Shown here piece after piece: positions 36,453-49,065 of a stretch of 64,000 nucleotides of DNA. The DNA comes from Aralia elata (Eukaryota; Streptophyta; Magnoliopsida; Apiales; Araliaceae). Within the stretch, counting starts at the first letter, position 1. The number at the start of each line of letters is the position of its first letter. Position numbers and translations under genes: made by a program. A model generated the notes under the pieces. It had not been told where the DNA came from. It searched no databases and saw only the letters and a program-made list of their open reading frames with translations. The stretch spans positions 33,254,414-33,318,413 of the forward strand of contig CM068384.1 of NCBI GenBank assembly GCA_034770075.1, in the 5' to 3' direction.

Positions 36453-39400
36453 ACAACTCTTCGGGAGGTTGGTGAGGGATTACGCTATTGAGCTGACATT
36501 TTTGACACTTCTGCACATATTCTTTAGCTTCTTGGAAAATCGTCGGCCAATAATACCCTTGCCGAAGTATTTTATAGGCCAATGTCTTGGCCCCCATGTG
36601 GTCCCCACAGATGCCTTCGTGCACTTCCCGAAGCGCGTAGTCGGCTTCGGACGGGACCAAAAACTTTAATAGAGGGGAAGTAAAGGCCCGCCGATAAAGG
36701 TCTCCATCAATGAGCACGAAATTTGAACTTCGGTACTTTATTTTCTTTGCCAGTATTCGATCCGATGGTAAGACGCCATCTGCCAGATAGCTTATATAAG
36801 GGGTCATCCAACAGTCCGATCTCTCGACCCCCATCACTTCAGCCCTTTGAACACTTGGTGAGTCCAAAGTCTCCAAATGTACTAACCCACTGAATGAACT
36901 GGTGTCTGCAGTTGCCAGTTTGGCCAGGGCGTCGGCCACCGTATTCCTTTCCCGATCCACTCCGTGAAGAGTATATGATGTAAAATGTTGAAGCCGATCT
37001 CGGGCTTCTGTTAGATACTTGATCATTATCTCCCCCCGAGCTTCATACTCTCCTAGAATCTGCTTTATTACTAACTGGGAGTCCCTGAAGATGATTAGTG
37101 TCTGCACTCCTAGACTCTTGGCCAAACGCAAGCCTGCCAACATGGCTTCATACTCGGCCTCATTGTTAGTCGCTTTAAAGCCGAAGCGAATTGCCTGCTG
37201 CACTTTAAATCCCTCCGGACTTGTCAGAATTAAGCCAGCTCCACTTGCGTTCGATGTTGTCGACCCGTCGACGTACAGAGTCCAAGATGTCTGGGCTGGG
37301 CAAATATCCGAAACTGAACCCACACTCATTGGCAAATCAATCGGGTCGGGTTCGGAAAACGAACATTCTATCATGAAGTCGGCCAAAGCCTGACTTTTAA
37401 TTGCGGTTCGCGGATGATATTCCAATGCAAACTGAGTCAACTCCATAGCCCAAGCCGCCAATCGTCCCGAAAGCTCTGGCTTATTCAAAATCTTCTTCAG
37501 GGGCTGATCGGTGTATACTATAATTAGCCGTCCTTAGAAATAATGTCGGAGCTTCCGACTGGCTATTACTAGGGCGTAAGCAAATTTTTCCAATTTTGGA
37601 TATCTGCTCTCAGCGTCCCGAAGGGCGTGATTGGCATAGTACACCGGGGACTGCTTTCCCCCCGACTCCCGAACCAACACCGCCCCCACTGCCAACAAGC
37701 TTGCCGCCAAGTATAAATATAGTGGTTCCGAAGGGATGGGTTTCATCAACAGAGGCGCCGAAGACAAATATTTTTTTATACCTTGAAAGGCATCCTCACA
37801 ATCTGAAGTCCAGTGAAAGGTCTTCTCATTCTGCGGGCCTTTCAGAGTTTTGAAGAACGGCAAACACCGTTCAGCCGACTTCGACATGAACCTCCTCAGC
37901 GCCGCAATCCGACCTGTTAATCTCTGCACATCTTTGAAGGTTTGGGGAGACTTCATGTCCAAAATAGCCTGAATCTTCTCGGGGTTTACCTCAATGCCCC
38001 TCTTGCTAATCAGATATCCTAGAAATTTACCTGCACCGATGCCGAAGGTACACTTCATGGGGTTAAGCCTGATGTTGTAGTGCCAAACTATCTGAAAGCA
38101 CTCTTCCAAATCGTCTAGATGGCCCCTGACGGACATGCTCTTGACAATCATATCATCTACGTAAACTTCCATACTTCGGCCCAACTGCTTCGAGAACACG
38201 TAGTTCATCATTCTCTGATATGTGGCACCAGCATTCAGCAACCCAAAGGTCATCTTCCTATAGGCGTAGGTTGCCCGATGCGTGATGAAGGCTGTCTTTG
38301 GCATATCTTTTTTGCACATGGAAATTTGATTGTAGCCTGAAAACGCATCCATAAAACTCAGCAAAGTATATCCCGATGTTGCGTCGATTAATTGGTCGAT
38401 ATATGGGAGTGGGTAGAAGTCTTTCGGACAGGCTTTGTTTAAATCTGTGTAATCGATGCAGACCCTCCATTTCCCGTTCTGCTTCCGCACCAACACCACG
38501 TTGGCTAACCATTCGGGATAATCGATCTCATAGATGAAGCCTGCCTCTAGCAACTTAGCCACCTCATCATCAATAACCTTTTGCCGCTCCGGGGCGAAAA
38601 TTTTTCTCTTCTGCCAAACCGGTTTTTTATTGGGATCCACATGCAGTTTATGCATCGCAACTTCTTCACCAATCCCAGGCATATCACTGGGTTCCCATGC
38701 AAAGATATCGGTATACACCCTGAGTAAATCCACCAACCCCGTTCTGAACGGTTCCTGCAATCCCGAGCCGATCTTAATTACTTTTTCCCTCTTCCCTGGG
38801 ATGAGCTCAATGTCTTCCGTCTCTTCGGCTGGCAAAGCGAGGGGTTCCGTACTTCCCTCAGTAAATGGCTCAACTTCAATGGTCATAGTTTGCTTCTGTT
38901 TACTTTTGCCCACCGCCGAAGATACCAACGAATTTCTATAGCACCTCCGAGATAAGTCGAGGTCGCCTCTGACCTGGCCGACCCCATTCGGAGTGGGAAA
39001 CTTAATTTTGAAATGTGGGATGGAGTTTACCGCCAGCAACGCCGTCAACGTCGGTCTTCCCAAAATCGCATTGTAAGCCGAGTCTACATTGACGACGAAG
39101 AAACGGATGTTGATCTCGACTGCTTGAGGTGCTGTCCCGAAAACGACAGGCAACTCTATTGTGCCCACCACCCGAACTGGGTCATTGCCGAAGCCATACA
39201 ATGGTGGCTCCTGCCCGATCTCCATTTTCCTTCCTCCCAGATCCAGTCTTTGGTAGGCGTGGGCATACATTATGTCGACCGAGGAGCCGTTGTCGATCAT
39301 AATACGCCTCATGTCCATGGACCCGACTTGGGCAGTTATAGCCAATGCTCCTTCCTGTGGCTCAATGGATTCGGCCGGGTAATCTTCGTCGGTGAAGGAG

Positions 39401-41433
39401 ATTATCGTGCCGGGATACAACTGTTCCCTTCGGACGGGTCTTTCCACGACCGTCATTACTGCATCCAATACCCCTCTCCTCTTTTTTCCGGTAACCTTCC
39501 CTACCGAGCCACCAGTTATCACATCGACTACCCCCCGAATAAGAGGGTTTGGAGCCGTTTGGTCCTGCGGGGTCGGTTCGACGTCATTGCCGTTCGTAGC
39601 CCTTCCTAACCTTTCGTACCCTACAACAAATTGGACCAACTCCCCATTCTGTACATTCTTCTCAATCAACTCCTTCAAATTCCGACAATCCTCCGTAGAG
39701 TGTCCCGAGGACTGGTGGTAGTCACAATACTTGTGTTGACTTCCTCGGTTCGGATGGACATTATTTGGGTATGGACGGAAGCAAGGTCGGTCCTTCATAT
39801 GTTCTAATATGGCTGCCCGATCTGTGTTTAGCGGGGTGTATACCTTTTCAACCTTTCGGTTCGGGAAAGGCGGACGACCCCTTCCCGGCCCCCCTGCTCC
39901 TCCAAAATTTTTCCTCGGCCATGCATCTGACCTGTTGTTGGCGTCCGACCGAGGATACGAGTTCCTATCCCGCTCTTTTGACTTCTCTGCCGATGAGGAG
40001 TCTGGACCCAGACTTCCCATGGCTTCCTCGACCGCAATAAACCCTTCGGCCCTATCGTAAGCTTTCGCCAGGCTCTTCGGGGCATTGAACATCATGTCCT
40101 TTACCAGCTTTTTGGACTTCATTATGTCCAACCCTGTATTAAAGTACCCCAGTGCTTGAGGGTCGTTTAGGTCGGTCACCGCCCCAACCGCTTCTCGAAA
40201 CCGTTTGACGTACTGGCCCAAGGATTCACTGGAATGTTGCCTTACTTGCATTAGGGAAGCCGTAGGCTTTCCTCTCCTTTTGTTACTCCCGAATCGGCTA
40301 TGGAACTGAGTACACAGTTCCTTCCATAACGATATAGAGTTCGGGGCCAGGGACGTCATCCACTGACGTGCTTCTTTCCTCAAGGTGGAAATGAACATCT
40401 GGCATTTAGCCGCATCGGAGTAACCGTTGTACTTCATCAGACGATCGTAAGCTTGGCTGTGATCATATGGGTCTCCTGATCCGTCGAAACTTTCCATATG
40501 GGGAGCCTTCTTCTTGGGGTCGGCCCGAGTTCGATCAATCTCTGGTGAAAATGGAGAGGTCGGGTCAAATGGAACGTCTTCCTGACGGGCCGCTGCGAGC
40601 TTCTCCTCAAGCTCCACAATTCTTCGGGCCAATGCCTCAGGGTCCCTGGTCGGAACGGTTGGTTCATGTCGGGTCTGACCTGGGACTGGGGAGTTCTCCC
40701 TTCCGCCCCGTCCGATCCGGCCACCTCTATCTGACGAGCGGCTCCTCGGCCTGCTCCGACTTTGAACTGGAGAGGGCTCCCCCCTTCTCCGTTCGGGTCT
40801 GCCACTTCTTTCGGGGGAGCGGCTTCTCGGCCTGCTCCGACTTTGAACTGGGGAGGGTTCCCTCCTTCTCCGTTCGGATCTGCCACTTCTTTCTGGGGAG
40901 CGGCTCATCGGCCTGCTCCTTCCTTGAGATTGGTTATTAGGTCTGACACTTTCTCATGTATTGCTCCGGACCTCGCTACTTTCCCTCCAAGAGCTCTCCG
41001 AGCAATGTGTCCTGGACCGGCATCCCAATATTACCTCCCGACCGCCATGGTGGTTAGGGGAAGCTTCCCCTCTTTCCAAAAGAGCCAATTGTTTTTCCAA
41101 CTCTCCTTGCTGAAGGCGTATAGCCTCTACGATTTCTTTACGCCGCTGTTCCCTTCGAGCAACGAGTGAGTCTCTTTCGTCATGGTTCCGACCCCGTCTA
41201 GAGCTCGGGTGGTCGGCCCGGCCGCGCCGTTGCATTTTTCTCTGGGGGATCGGCAATGGTTTTTTCTTGACCATTGGTGTCCGCGGGTTGGCCGGACCCA
41301 CTGAATGACTTTGGGGGCCCAACCGATCCGACAGGCTTTTGGACATCCCTACCTTGTCTCTAACCGAACCCCTGGAGCGGGGAGGGTCAGGAGGGGTTTC
41401 TCCTTGTGCCGAAGCCATCTTTGAGCCATCCAT
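36453..41433 (-). pseudogene. Tat element Gag-Pol, N-terminal part, three nonsense codons
   Basis: One continuous frame interrupted only by TGA at about 40,954 and TAA at 37,534, plus the TAA at 23,977 downstream. In order: Gag start (M at 41,433), an Arg/Ser/Glu-rich repeat (about 40,908-40,680), capsid (QWMTSLAP, about 40,370), a degenerate knuckle CDYHQSSGHSTEDC (about 39,730), protease DNGSSVDIM (about 39,290), reverse transcriptase with VYVDDMIVKS (about 38,160), a first RNase H in which LYLYLAAS lacks the usual Asp (about 37,720), a second archaeal-type RNase H (LYVDGSTT, NNEAEYEA, RDSQLV; 37,290-37,080), and the integrase zinc finger (GDHMGAKT through CQKCQ). Each stop is one C-to-T change from CGA or CAA. 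The chromovirus then splits integrase at 36,452. Confidence 0.92.
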
Positions 41434-41488
41434 GACTGTTATGACTGGTCAAGAAATCTTTACGTGATTGAAGGGTTACTGAGCACTA

Positions 41489-41508
41489 GGCCCTCCTTCT
41501 AGCGCCAA
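41489..41508 (-). promoter_or_regulatory. Primer-binding site of Tat element
   Basis: Read on the minus strand, TTGGCGCTAGAAGGAGGGCC starts directly inside the 5' LTR. TGGCGC can pair with a tRNA 3' end; I cannot say which tRNA. Confidence 0.7.
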
Positions 41509-42049
41509 TGTTAACGCCAAGAATTGGTCCACGCGCCTCAATCACCAAGAGCGCGTCAATCCTGCACAGAAACGAAATCACACTCAGAGTTCCGGGCGGT
41601 TTTGCCGCCGGGGGATAGCTCCGGTGTGAGAATAAGTACAGGCTGAACAAGGTGTGTAACAATGGAGGTATATTGCTCTAGTACGGTAAAATGTTGGTTA
41701 CCTTTTGAATGAAATGAACCTCGTATCTTATAGTAAAACACCTGCCACGCTTATCCCTCGAGACCCGGGACCCCTTCTTCCGTCCAATATCATGGGCTTA
41801 TACTGAACTTTATTAAAAGGAGATAGACGCCATATTTTCTCCGGACATACGCCTCGGGAACACCAGTCTGACATTCCAATTGTTCTTGACAGACTAGAAG
41901 TGACCCCGACGTGGGGGGCGCCGACCCATCACCTCACCAGGGCCCACTACCCAATGCTTATTGGGCTTACTGATTTGTTGTGACACTTGGGCTTTGCCAA
42001 TTTGTAATATTTGGGCTTTTATTAAACCTTGCCAATTCACCCCCCAACA
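41509..42049 (-). repeat. Tat element 5' LTR (right copy)
   Basis: 541 bp, TGTTAACG...CCCAACA, about 98.7% like the left copy by eye. It is followed by TSD AGAAG at 42,050-42,054. Confidence 0.92.
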
Positions 42050-42054
42050 AGAAG

Positions 42055-42560
42055 AGATGATTAATGGAGTGCAACCTTAATATAATACTGTTTACACGTT
42101 AATGGGTCGACACGATAATGAAATTATGTTATTAAAATTGAGAATATTAAATCATTTTACACAATAAATCATGTTACATATTGCGAAAAATGTTAACTGA
42201 ACTTGCGGCATATGTGAATATACATAAGATAAATAAAAATTAAAAATAATCTCACTTTTATTATTTTATACACATTGATCGAAGTCTAATTTAATTATAT
42301 ATTTATTAACATGTATATTATTTCTCTTAGATAATCATCAATAAAAATTGAATGTTTTGTGAAATAATTTTTAATTTTTTACTGACGAGACTTTTAAAAA
42401 AGTAAAGGTACCAACACTGCGTGTGAAGGGGGCAAATAAGGTCTCCCATTTTCCTTTTCTTATCCTTCTTTATTATTAAGCTAGGACAAATAAGGTAGGA
42501 CAAATAAGGTCTAAAAGATAAGTCTATACAGAGATAGGGACCGGGACATCCCACCACCCC
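42055..42560. repeat. Flank repeat, copy B, continuation
   Basis: It resumes the unit cut at 20,599 and aligns with 44,885-45,480 (GGTACCAACACTGCGTGTGA, AAGATAAGTCTATACAGAGA). It diverges after 42,560, where copies A and C continue with a GATATGGCTGTAGGG block. Confidence 0.7.
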
Positions 42561-44369
42561 CCGCCAAAAATAAAAATAAAAAATTGGGACCCACTGTGGG
42601 TCTCGCACTGACAATAAATGTGCTTTATGGTAGAGATTACGAGTTATGGACAATAAATGTGCTTTAGTGTGGAAAAATCACCCCTTTCATTTCTTTTCAT
42701 ATATGACTATAAGTCTACAACCAATAACTTGGAATCAGTAACATCAATATTCAATTATGCTACGCGTCTCATTTTAGTTTTAAAATAAATCTTAAATACG
42801 ACATTAAATATTTTATAATTAAATAATTATTTAAAAATTTTATTTAACTATTATAATAATGACAAACCATTTAATACTAAATAAAAACTTAAAACTCTAA
42901 CGATAATCTATTATAGACTTAATAATAACAAAAGGCTCAGGAAGCTACTAAAACATATCTCTCAAAGTTATATATGTTCATGATGAATTTAATTAAATTA
43001 TCATCAGATAATAAAGTTTTGGGACATATTTAATTTTAATTTATAGCCGAGAACGAATTTAATTAAATTATCATCAGATAATAAGGTTTTGGGACGTGTG
43101 GAACACATGGACGAATTTAATTATCTTAAGAATATTAATATTGAAAAATGAAAGTATATTTTAGTAAAAAAAAATCCTAAACTTTAGGAATTTCTTGATC
43201 TTAAAAATAAAACAATGATGTAACTCGCAAGGTACTAAATTCAAAATCTAGCTGCAAACATATTTTGCAGTGATCCAAAATGTCGGATATAAATTAGCAA
43301 AAAAGTAAAAAATAATAATAATATGATATTCATGAAACAATAACGAGACTGGCATATGAGCTCAATTTCTTAAATTTATCGTGTGACAGTAAATACTAAA
43401 AATTATATAAATAAAAAAGAATTATATAAATAAAGAAAATCTTAAAATTCAAGAGTGCAATTATAATAAAATATTGTTAAATACAGTTGAAAAATATTTT
43501 TATATTCAAACTTGAAAACATATACTACCTCTATTTTTAAAAGAATGTACAAAAGTACAATATTCGAATAATTTATTTAGACCCACATAAATATCAAAAT
43601 TAACTGCGGAACATATCATTTGTATAGGATATGTGAACCTTAAGAAAAATTGATATATTCGTATATTTTTGAATATTCTTCCGAAGATAGATGATAATAT
43701 AATTTCGTTACATCATTTCACATATACAAATATTGTATATAGACTACTTAATATTTTTTAGGGGGTACTTTCTATTCTAATGATGCATTGTTTTGAAACT
43801 CGGAACAAGGTGAAAAACTATAAATATATAAAAATTTCATAAATAAAATCAACATTTTGGGTCATAGTACTTTTAATCATTGACTTGACATAAATAAGTA
43901 ATTATAATCATTGACTTACATAGAGAAGAAATATCAGTGACTGATTGTGTCAATCGGCTTTAACAACAATGTTTTGAAATTGCATGGATCACACCCTTTT
44001 TTGAATTACTTGTCTTTTTTTTTTTTATCTTACTACTTTTAGTTATTAATAATTAAAATTAATTAACTAACACGTAAGTGTGTACTCAGAAAGCAATGAT
44101 TTTGAATCATGACTAATGTGAAATTTAAAAGAGAATCTTAATACGTAATTTTTTTTATTTCATATATTCATATACATCATGCAGTATTATAAACTTTAAA
44201 AATATACTCTTTTTAAAATAAAAAAAAAATAGGAACGAACACCTTTCCCGAACGCAACATGCTCAAGTTTAATAAGTATTTTATTTAATCAAATAGTCCA
44301 ACATACTTAAATATTAAAATTTTGATCCATTACAAAAGATGAAAAAAAATTATATTAAGAAGAATTGAA
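42561..44369. other. AT-rich intergenic flank, duplicated at 47.1-48.9 kb
   Basis: The stretch 42,780-43,780 aligns with about 47,070-48,900 (shared blocks AATGATGTAACTCGCAAGG and TTGCAGTGATCCAAAATG). No gene seen. It forms part of a larger direct repeat with the neighbouring flank unit. Confidence 0.65.
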
Positions 44370-45950
44370 ATGCTAACCCTTTTAAGCACATACAATCTGG
44401 AAGAGGGCAAATCGTAATAATAGACACTACAAATATTCATGAATAAAATCATATTCTAAACGCAGAAATAAAATATATATGTAAATTAAGGTAATTCTTC
44501 CACACGTGTAACGAAATAATAAGTCACCGTGATAACCTAACCATCAAATCTGAAAAGATCTATTCTCGTCAATTTAATTCGAGCATCGAAAAATTTTCAT
44601 AAACAAGAAAAATAATCTCCAAAACGAAGAAAACAATATTTCGAAGAGATGATAATGAAACTCTTCCACAAAAATAAAAAATAAAATAAAATCAATCACC
44701 TCATGGAGAAAATAATTCTCACGAAATGGAGTAAAACAAACTCTGCAAGAAAGGAGAACAAATTATTACTTGATAATAAAGAGCAAAATAAAAAAGATTT
44801 AGGGGAAGGTTTTTTTCAAAATTAAAAAACCCTCTCTAAATGTTAAACAGATAGGGTTCTCGCTTCTCGGTCAGAGAGAAGAGATAATTAATGGAGAGCA
44901 ACCTCAATATAATGACTGTTTAAGTTAATGGTTCGACACAATATTGAAATTATGTTAATAAAATTAAGGATATTAAATTTTTTTATATAATGAGTCATGT
45001 TATGTATTGTGAAAATTTTCAACCGAACTTGCGACATATGTGGATATATATGAGATAGGTGGGAATTAAGAATGATCTTACCTTCATTTATTTTATACAC
45101 ATTGATCGCAGTCCAACTTGATCACATATTTATCAATATGTAAATCGTTTCTTTTATACATTCATAAATAATAATTGAATGTTTCATGGAACAATTTTTA
45201 TTTTTTTTAACTAATGAGACACTTTTTAGGTAACGAATGGAATATGATTTGATTTGAGTTTGGAAAATATTTACCTAATCACGAATAACAGAAAAAATAA
45301 TTACTTGATCACATTATTTTGCTGATTTTTTTGGATAGAAATCAAATAAAAAAAAGAAGAAGAAGTAAAGGTACCAACACTGCGTGTGAAGGGGACACAT
45401 AAGGTCTCCCCTTTTCTTTTCTTGTCCTTCTTTATTATTAGCTAGGGTTTAAAAGATAAGTCTATACAGAGACAGAGACCTGGTATGCCAGGACGGATAT
45501 GGCTGTAGGGTAATTAATAAATTAATTGCCAAAAATGTGAGCACAAATGCCAGGAGGCAATTTCCATGGAAAAAAAAATTCCCAGCTTGCAACAACGTGA
45601 ACTTCGTGGGTGAAAGAATGTTGCATGATTTGTACCCAAAAAAAAAATTGCATGATAAAATTTGGTTAACGCTGGATTTAAACTCGATAAAATTTGGTTA
45701 ACACTGGATTTAAACTCAGTAATTTCGAGTTTGTTAAAGGAAAGTGATATTTTAACAGGTAAAATCGATTTTTTATATATTTTTTTAATTATAAATTCTT
45801 CTTCCATATTTGTGACATTCACGTGTTATTTCATATGAGGTGATTTTGTAAAAATATTTATTGTATTGTAAAATTATTGAACATAACTCTATATATAAAG
45901 CGGATCCGGCCACGGTGTCAATGATGTCAGTTAGTTATTTTGTATCACGT
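44370..45950. repeat. Flank repeat, copy C (complete)
   Basis: It contains both halves of the unit seen at 19,142-20,100 (second half) and 20,101-20,599 plus 42,055-42,560 (copy B). Its repeated blocks are non-coding on both strands as far as I can tell. A 102-codon minus-strand frame at 45,514-45,822 is not conserved in copy A and is not called. Confidence 0.7.
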
Positions 45951-47301
45951 TTTCCCTCCCTCTTTTTTCCCTTTCTTCTTTTGTCTTTAAAACTTTAGAT
46001 ATATTACCTTTTGTCTTTTTAATTTTTATTTTATATATTTTTTATTTAGTCCTCCAAATTTATAAAGTTTCAATTTTACCCTAGATAATTTACTTGTACA
46101 TTGCGTGTCATCGGTTGATAGTATATACAAAGGAGCGATCTATAATAAATATTCACTCCGTTCTAAATTATTAGATCAATATTGATTTTCTAAAAATCAA
46201 TTCAAGATATTTTCAATCTTAAAATTGATATGATTCTTTTAAGTTTTTGAAAACAATAAATCTTAAAATTAGTAGTATTTTTGGTTAGTTTATGACATTC
46301 ATAATTGTATTGACATAAATTAAATGAATTCATGTCAAGTTTGAGTTTAAAAATATATGAAATTGAATTTTAAAAAGTCAATTTGATCTTATAAATTGAA
46401 ATTGAGGTAGTATTTTTTATGATATTATATGAACAAAATTATATTTGGCCGTTTGCAAGAGAAATGAACGGTTTATATTTAACTTGTATATGAAAGTTAG
46501 TTTCTGAAAATATTAAGAATCTAACTATAACTTAGAAACTAACCAATATACTGCGTCAGTTCTAAACTAACAAATATTTAGTATTTCACTTTCAAAATAT
46601 AAGATTATTTGTCTTAATATATATCATATACTTCTTTCGTTTTAATTTTCAAGATTATTGTTGACTTTTGAAAAGTAATTTGCTATATTTTTAAATTTAA
46701 AATTAATGTGATTCACTAAAAATTATAAATTAATAAATTTTACAATGAATAACATTTTTTTGATATTTATAATATTTATTATTGTATTGATTAAAATTAT
46801 AAAAAAATATCAATTTTAAATTTAAAAATTTATGAAATTAATTTAAAAAATCAATAAGAATCTTATATTTTAAAACAGAGGGAGTACTTACTCCATCCCG
46901 AAAAGAATGACTTAAGGTAATCAAATAAGAGAAATAATTTACTATCTATTTTGTCTTTATATTGATATACGTGTATTAATTATTTTAACTGGCTCATGAG
47001 TTTGTGGCGAGAGAATGAATTGATTTAAGTCATTCATTTAAAGATAATCAGACCCCTTCGCCATGTTCTCTTCAGGTAAAATAAAAACACTAGTCAAAAT
47101 TAAATATTTTAAATAATGTGACATTAAATATTTTAATAATTCTTTATCGGATGAACAATTATATGAAAAATATATTTAATTATTATAATGATGATACACT
47201 ATTTAATATCAAAAATTTAAGATTTTAAGTATCGCGATAATCTTTTGTAGACTTAGTGTTTGATAAAACTGAGTAATTAAGATCTGAATAGTTAATATGA
47301 A
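45951..47301. other. AT-rich flank upstream of RLK copy 2
   Basis: A polypyrimidine stretch at 45,950-46,020, then sequence matching the region upstream of RLK copy 1 from about 46,420. A MITE lies at 46,631-46,884. No gene seen. Confidence 0.6.
46631..46884. repeat. Stowaway-like MITE, paralogous to 283-540
   Basis: The left end CTTCTTTCGTTTTAATTTTC and the right end (inverted) CTCCCTCTGTTTTAAAATAT are imperfect inverted repeats next to TA. The interior matches the copy-1 element. Confidence 0.6.
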
Positions 47302-47479
47302 TAATGCTAGAGACACAAATTATTTTACAAATATTTTACAAACTGACTGATGTGACAGTGTTGTATTGGTGATAGTGTTGTACTGAGGAGGTGTTTTTTA
47401 TAAAAAAAAACTGATGTGGAGTATGCCAAATCAGCCAGTTTATAAAATGTTTGTAAAATAGTTTGTGTCTCTAACATTA
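47302..47479. repeat. MITE with ~45-bp terminal inverted repeats
   Basis: TAATGCTAGAGACACAAATT at the left and the inverted TAATGTTAGAGACACAAACT at the right continue as inverted repeats for about 45 bp. The centre is about 85 bp and non-coding. The superfamily cannot be assigned. Confidence 0.7.
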
Positions 47480-48330
47480 CTCTAGTTAATATATCTTAAT
47501 AAATTAGATCATCTGAGTGAAATAGTATCTGAACTTAAAAAACTGTTTAATAACTAAAAAGTATAAAATACCTAAATGACTTTTAATTTAAAAATATCGC
47601 AAATTGACTTTTCAAAAATTAATAATGATCTTAACATTTGAAATTGAAGGAGTACAATATTTATAGAGGCTTCATAGTTTTAAATTTTTCATTAATAGAT
47701 AACTCTTAATGATTTAAATTATATCTTTCTCTTACCGATTAAGAAACGATAAGAGACAAATAAAATTTTATCAAATAATTTTATCCTCTTATTCGGAGTT
47801 GTTAAGAGATATTAACAACTCCGAATAATAAAGTCTCTCAAAGTTACATGTGTTCATGATCAGATAATAAAGTCTTGGGACATATTTAGATTCAATTTAT
47901 GGTCGAGAACATGCGTCGAACGAATTTAATTATTTTAAGAATATTAATATTGTAAATTGACAGTATAGTTTAGTAAAAATCCTAACCTTTAGGCATTTCT
48001 TGATCCTAAAAATAAAACAATGATGTAACTCGCAAGGGTACTAAATTCAAAATCTAAAATAGAAAAAATATCTTAATGATGGATAAAGGCTGCAAACATC
48101 TTTTGCAGTGATCCAAAATGATGGATATAAATTAGTAATAATAATAACAATAATAATAATATTAACTCAAATTCTTAAATTTATCGTGAGGTAGTAAACA
48201 CTAAAAAAATATATAAATAAAAAAGAGTAGATGTTTGCAGTGATCCAAAATGATGGATATAAATTAGTTAAAAAACAAATAGAAAAAATAATAATATTAG
48301 CTCAAATTCTTAAATTTATCGTGAGGTAGT

Positions 48331-48662
48331 AAACATTAAAAAAATATATAAATAAAAACGAGTTACATAAATAGAGAAAACCTTAAAATTCAGGAGTGCA
48401 AATTTATAATAAAAAAATTGCTAAACACAATTGAAAATTATTTTTATATCCAAACTTGAAAACGTATACTACCTTCATTTTCAAAAAGATGTACAAAACA
48501 CTAAAAAAATATATAAATAAAAAGAGTTACATAAATAGAGAAAACCTTAAAATTCAGGAGTGCAAATTTATAATAAAAAAATTTGCTAAACATAACTGAA
48601 AATTATTTTTATATCCAAACTTGAAAACGTATACTACCTCCATTTTCAAAAAAATGTACAAA
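48331..48662. repeat. Direct tandem duplication, ~165 bp x 2
   Basis: Both units contain GAGTTACATAAATAGAGAAA, ATTCAGGAGTGCAAATTTAT and CCAAACTTGAAAACGTATAC. A shorter third copy of the first part precedes them (about 48,115-48,230 and 48,235-48,330). Only one copy is present at 43,400-43,560. Confidence 0.8.
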
Positions 48663-48999
48663 TGTATAATGCTCACACAATTTATTTGGACCCACACAAA
48701 TATCAAAATTAACTATGGAATAGAGTCTTGTACAGGGGTATATATATGTGAACTTTGAGAAAAATTGATATTTAGGCCTCTTTTTTATTCGATTTGTATG
48801 CTTTTGAACATTCTTTTATACTTTCATTATTTTATTTCACATATACAAATATTGCATATAGACTACTTAACTCTTTTAGGGGCACTTTCTACTCTAATTT
48901 ATATTACTAAAATTGAATAATTATATGTGAATTTTAAGTTTAAAAATATATTAAATTAACTTAAAAATTACGACACTATTTTGCCCATCCAAAGGAGTC

Positions 49000-49007
49000 T
49001 ATAAATA
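49000..49007 (+). promoter_or_regulatory. TATA box of RLK copy 2
   Basis: TATAAATA lies 58 bp before the ATG at 49,066, in a block identical in layout to copy 1. Confidence 0.75.
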
Positions 49008-49065
49008 CCTCTAATGCACAAATATAGTAAACCACTCGTCCAATTTTATTCTTGTAAAAGCAACA

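Larger units (their letters stand above)
20600..42049 (-). mobile_element. Ty3/gypsy LTR retrotransposon, Tat-type, with antisense ORF
   Basis: It has 541-bp LTRs (20,600-21,140 and 41,509-42,049) starting TGTTAACG and ending CAACA, and a 5-bp duplication AGAAG. Gag-Pol is on the minus strand and a separate three-exon gene is on the plus strand near the 3' LTR. Without the nested element (24,665-36,457) it would be about 9.66 kb. Two RNase H domains in series, the first with a lost acidic residue, are typical of the Tat group; the antisense ORF recalls the Retand/Grande subgroup. The LTRs differ at about seven positions by eye (about 1.3%), so the insertion is fairly recent. Confidence 0.9.

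Noticed and set aside
39013..39609. 198-codon plus-strand ORF opposite Tat pol
   Set aside because: Antisense shadow of the protease and Gag region; no start context or similarity.
20600..42049. Endogenous virus with an envelope gene
   Set aside because: No env-like ORF with signal peptide and membrane anchor lies after integrase; the extra gene is antisense and coiled-coil. This is a retrotransposon.
45514..45822. 102-codon minus-strand ORF in flank repeat C
   Set aside because: Not open in the matching sequence of copy A, and no known domain.
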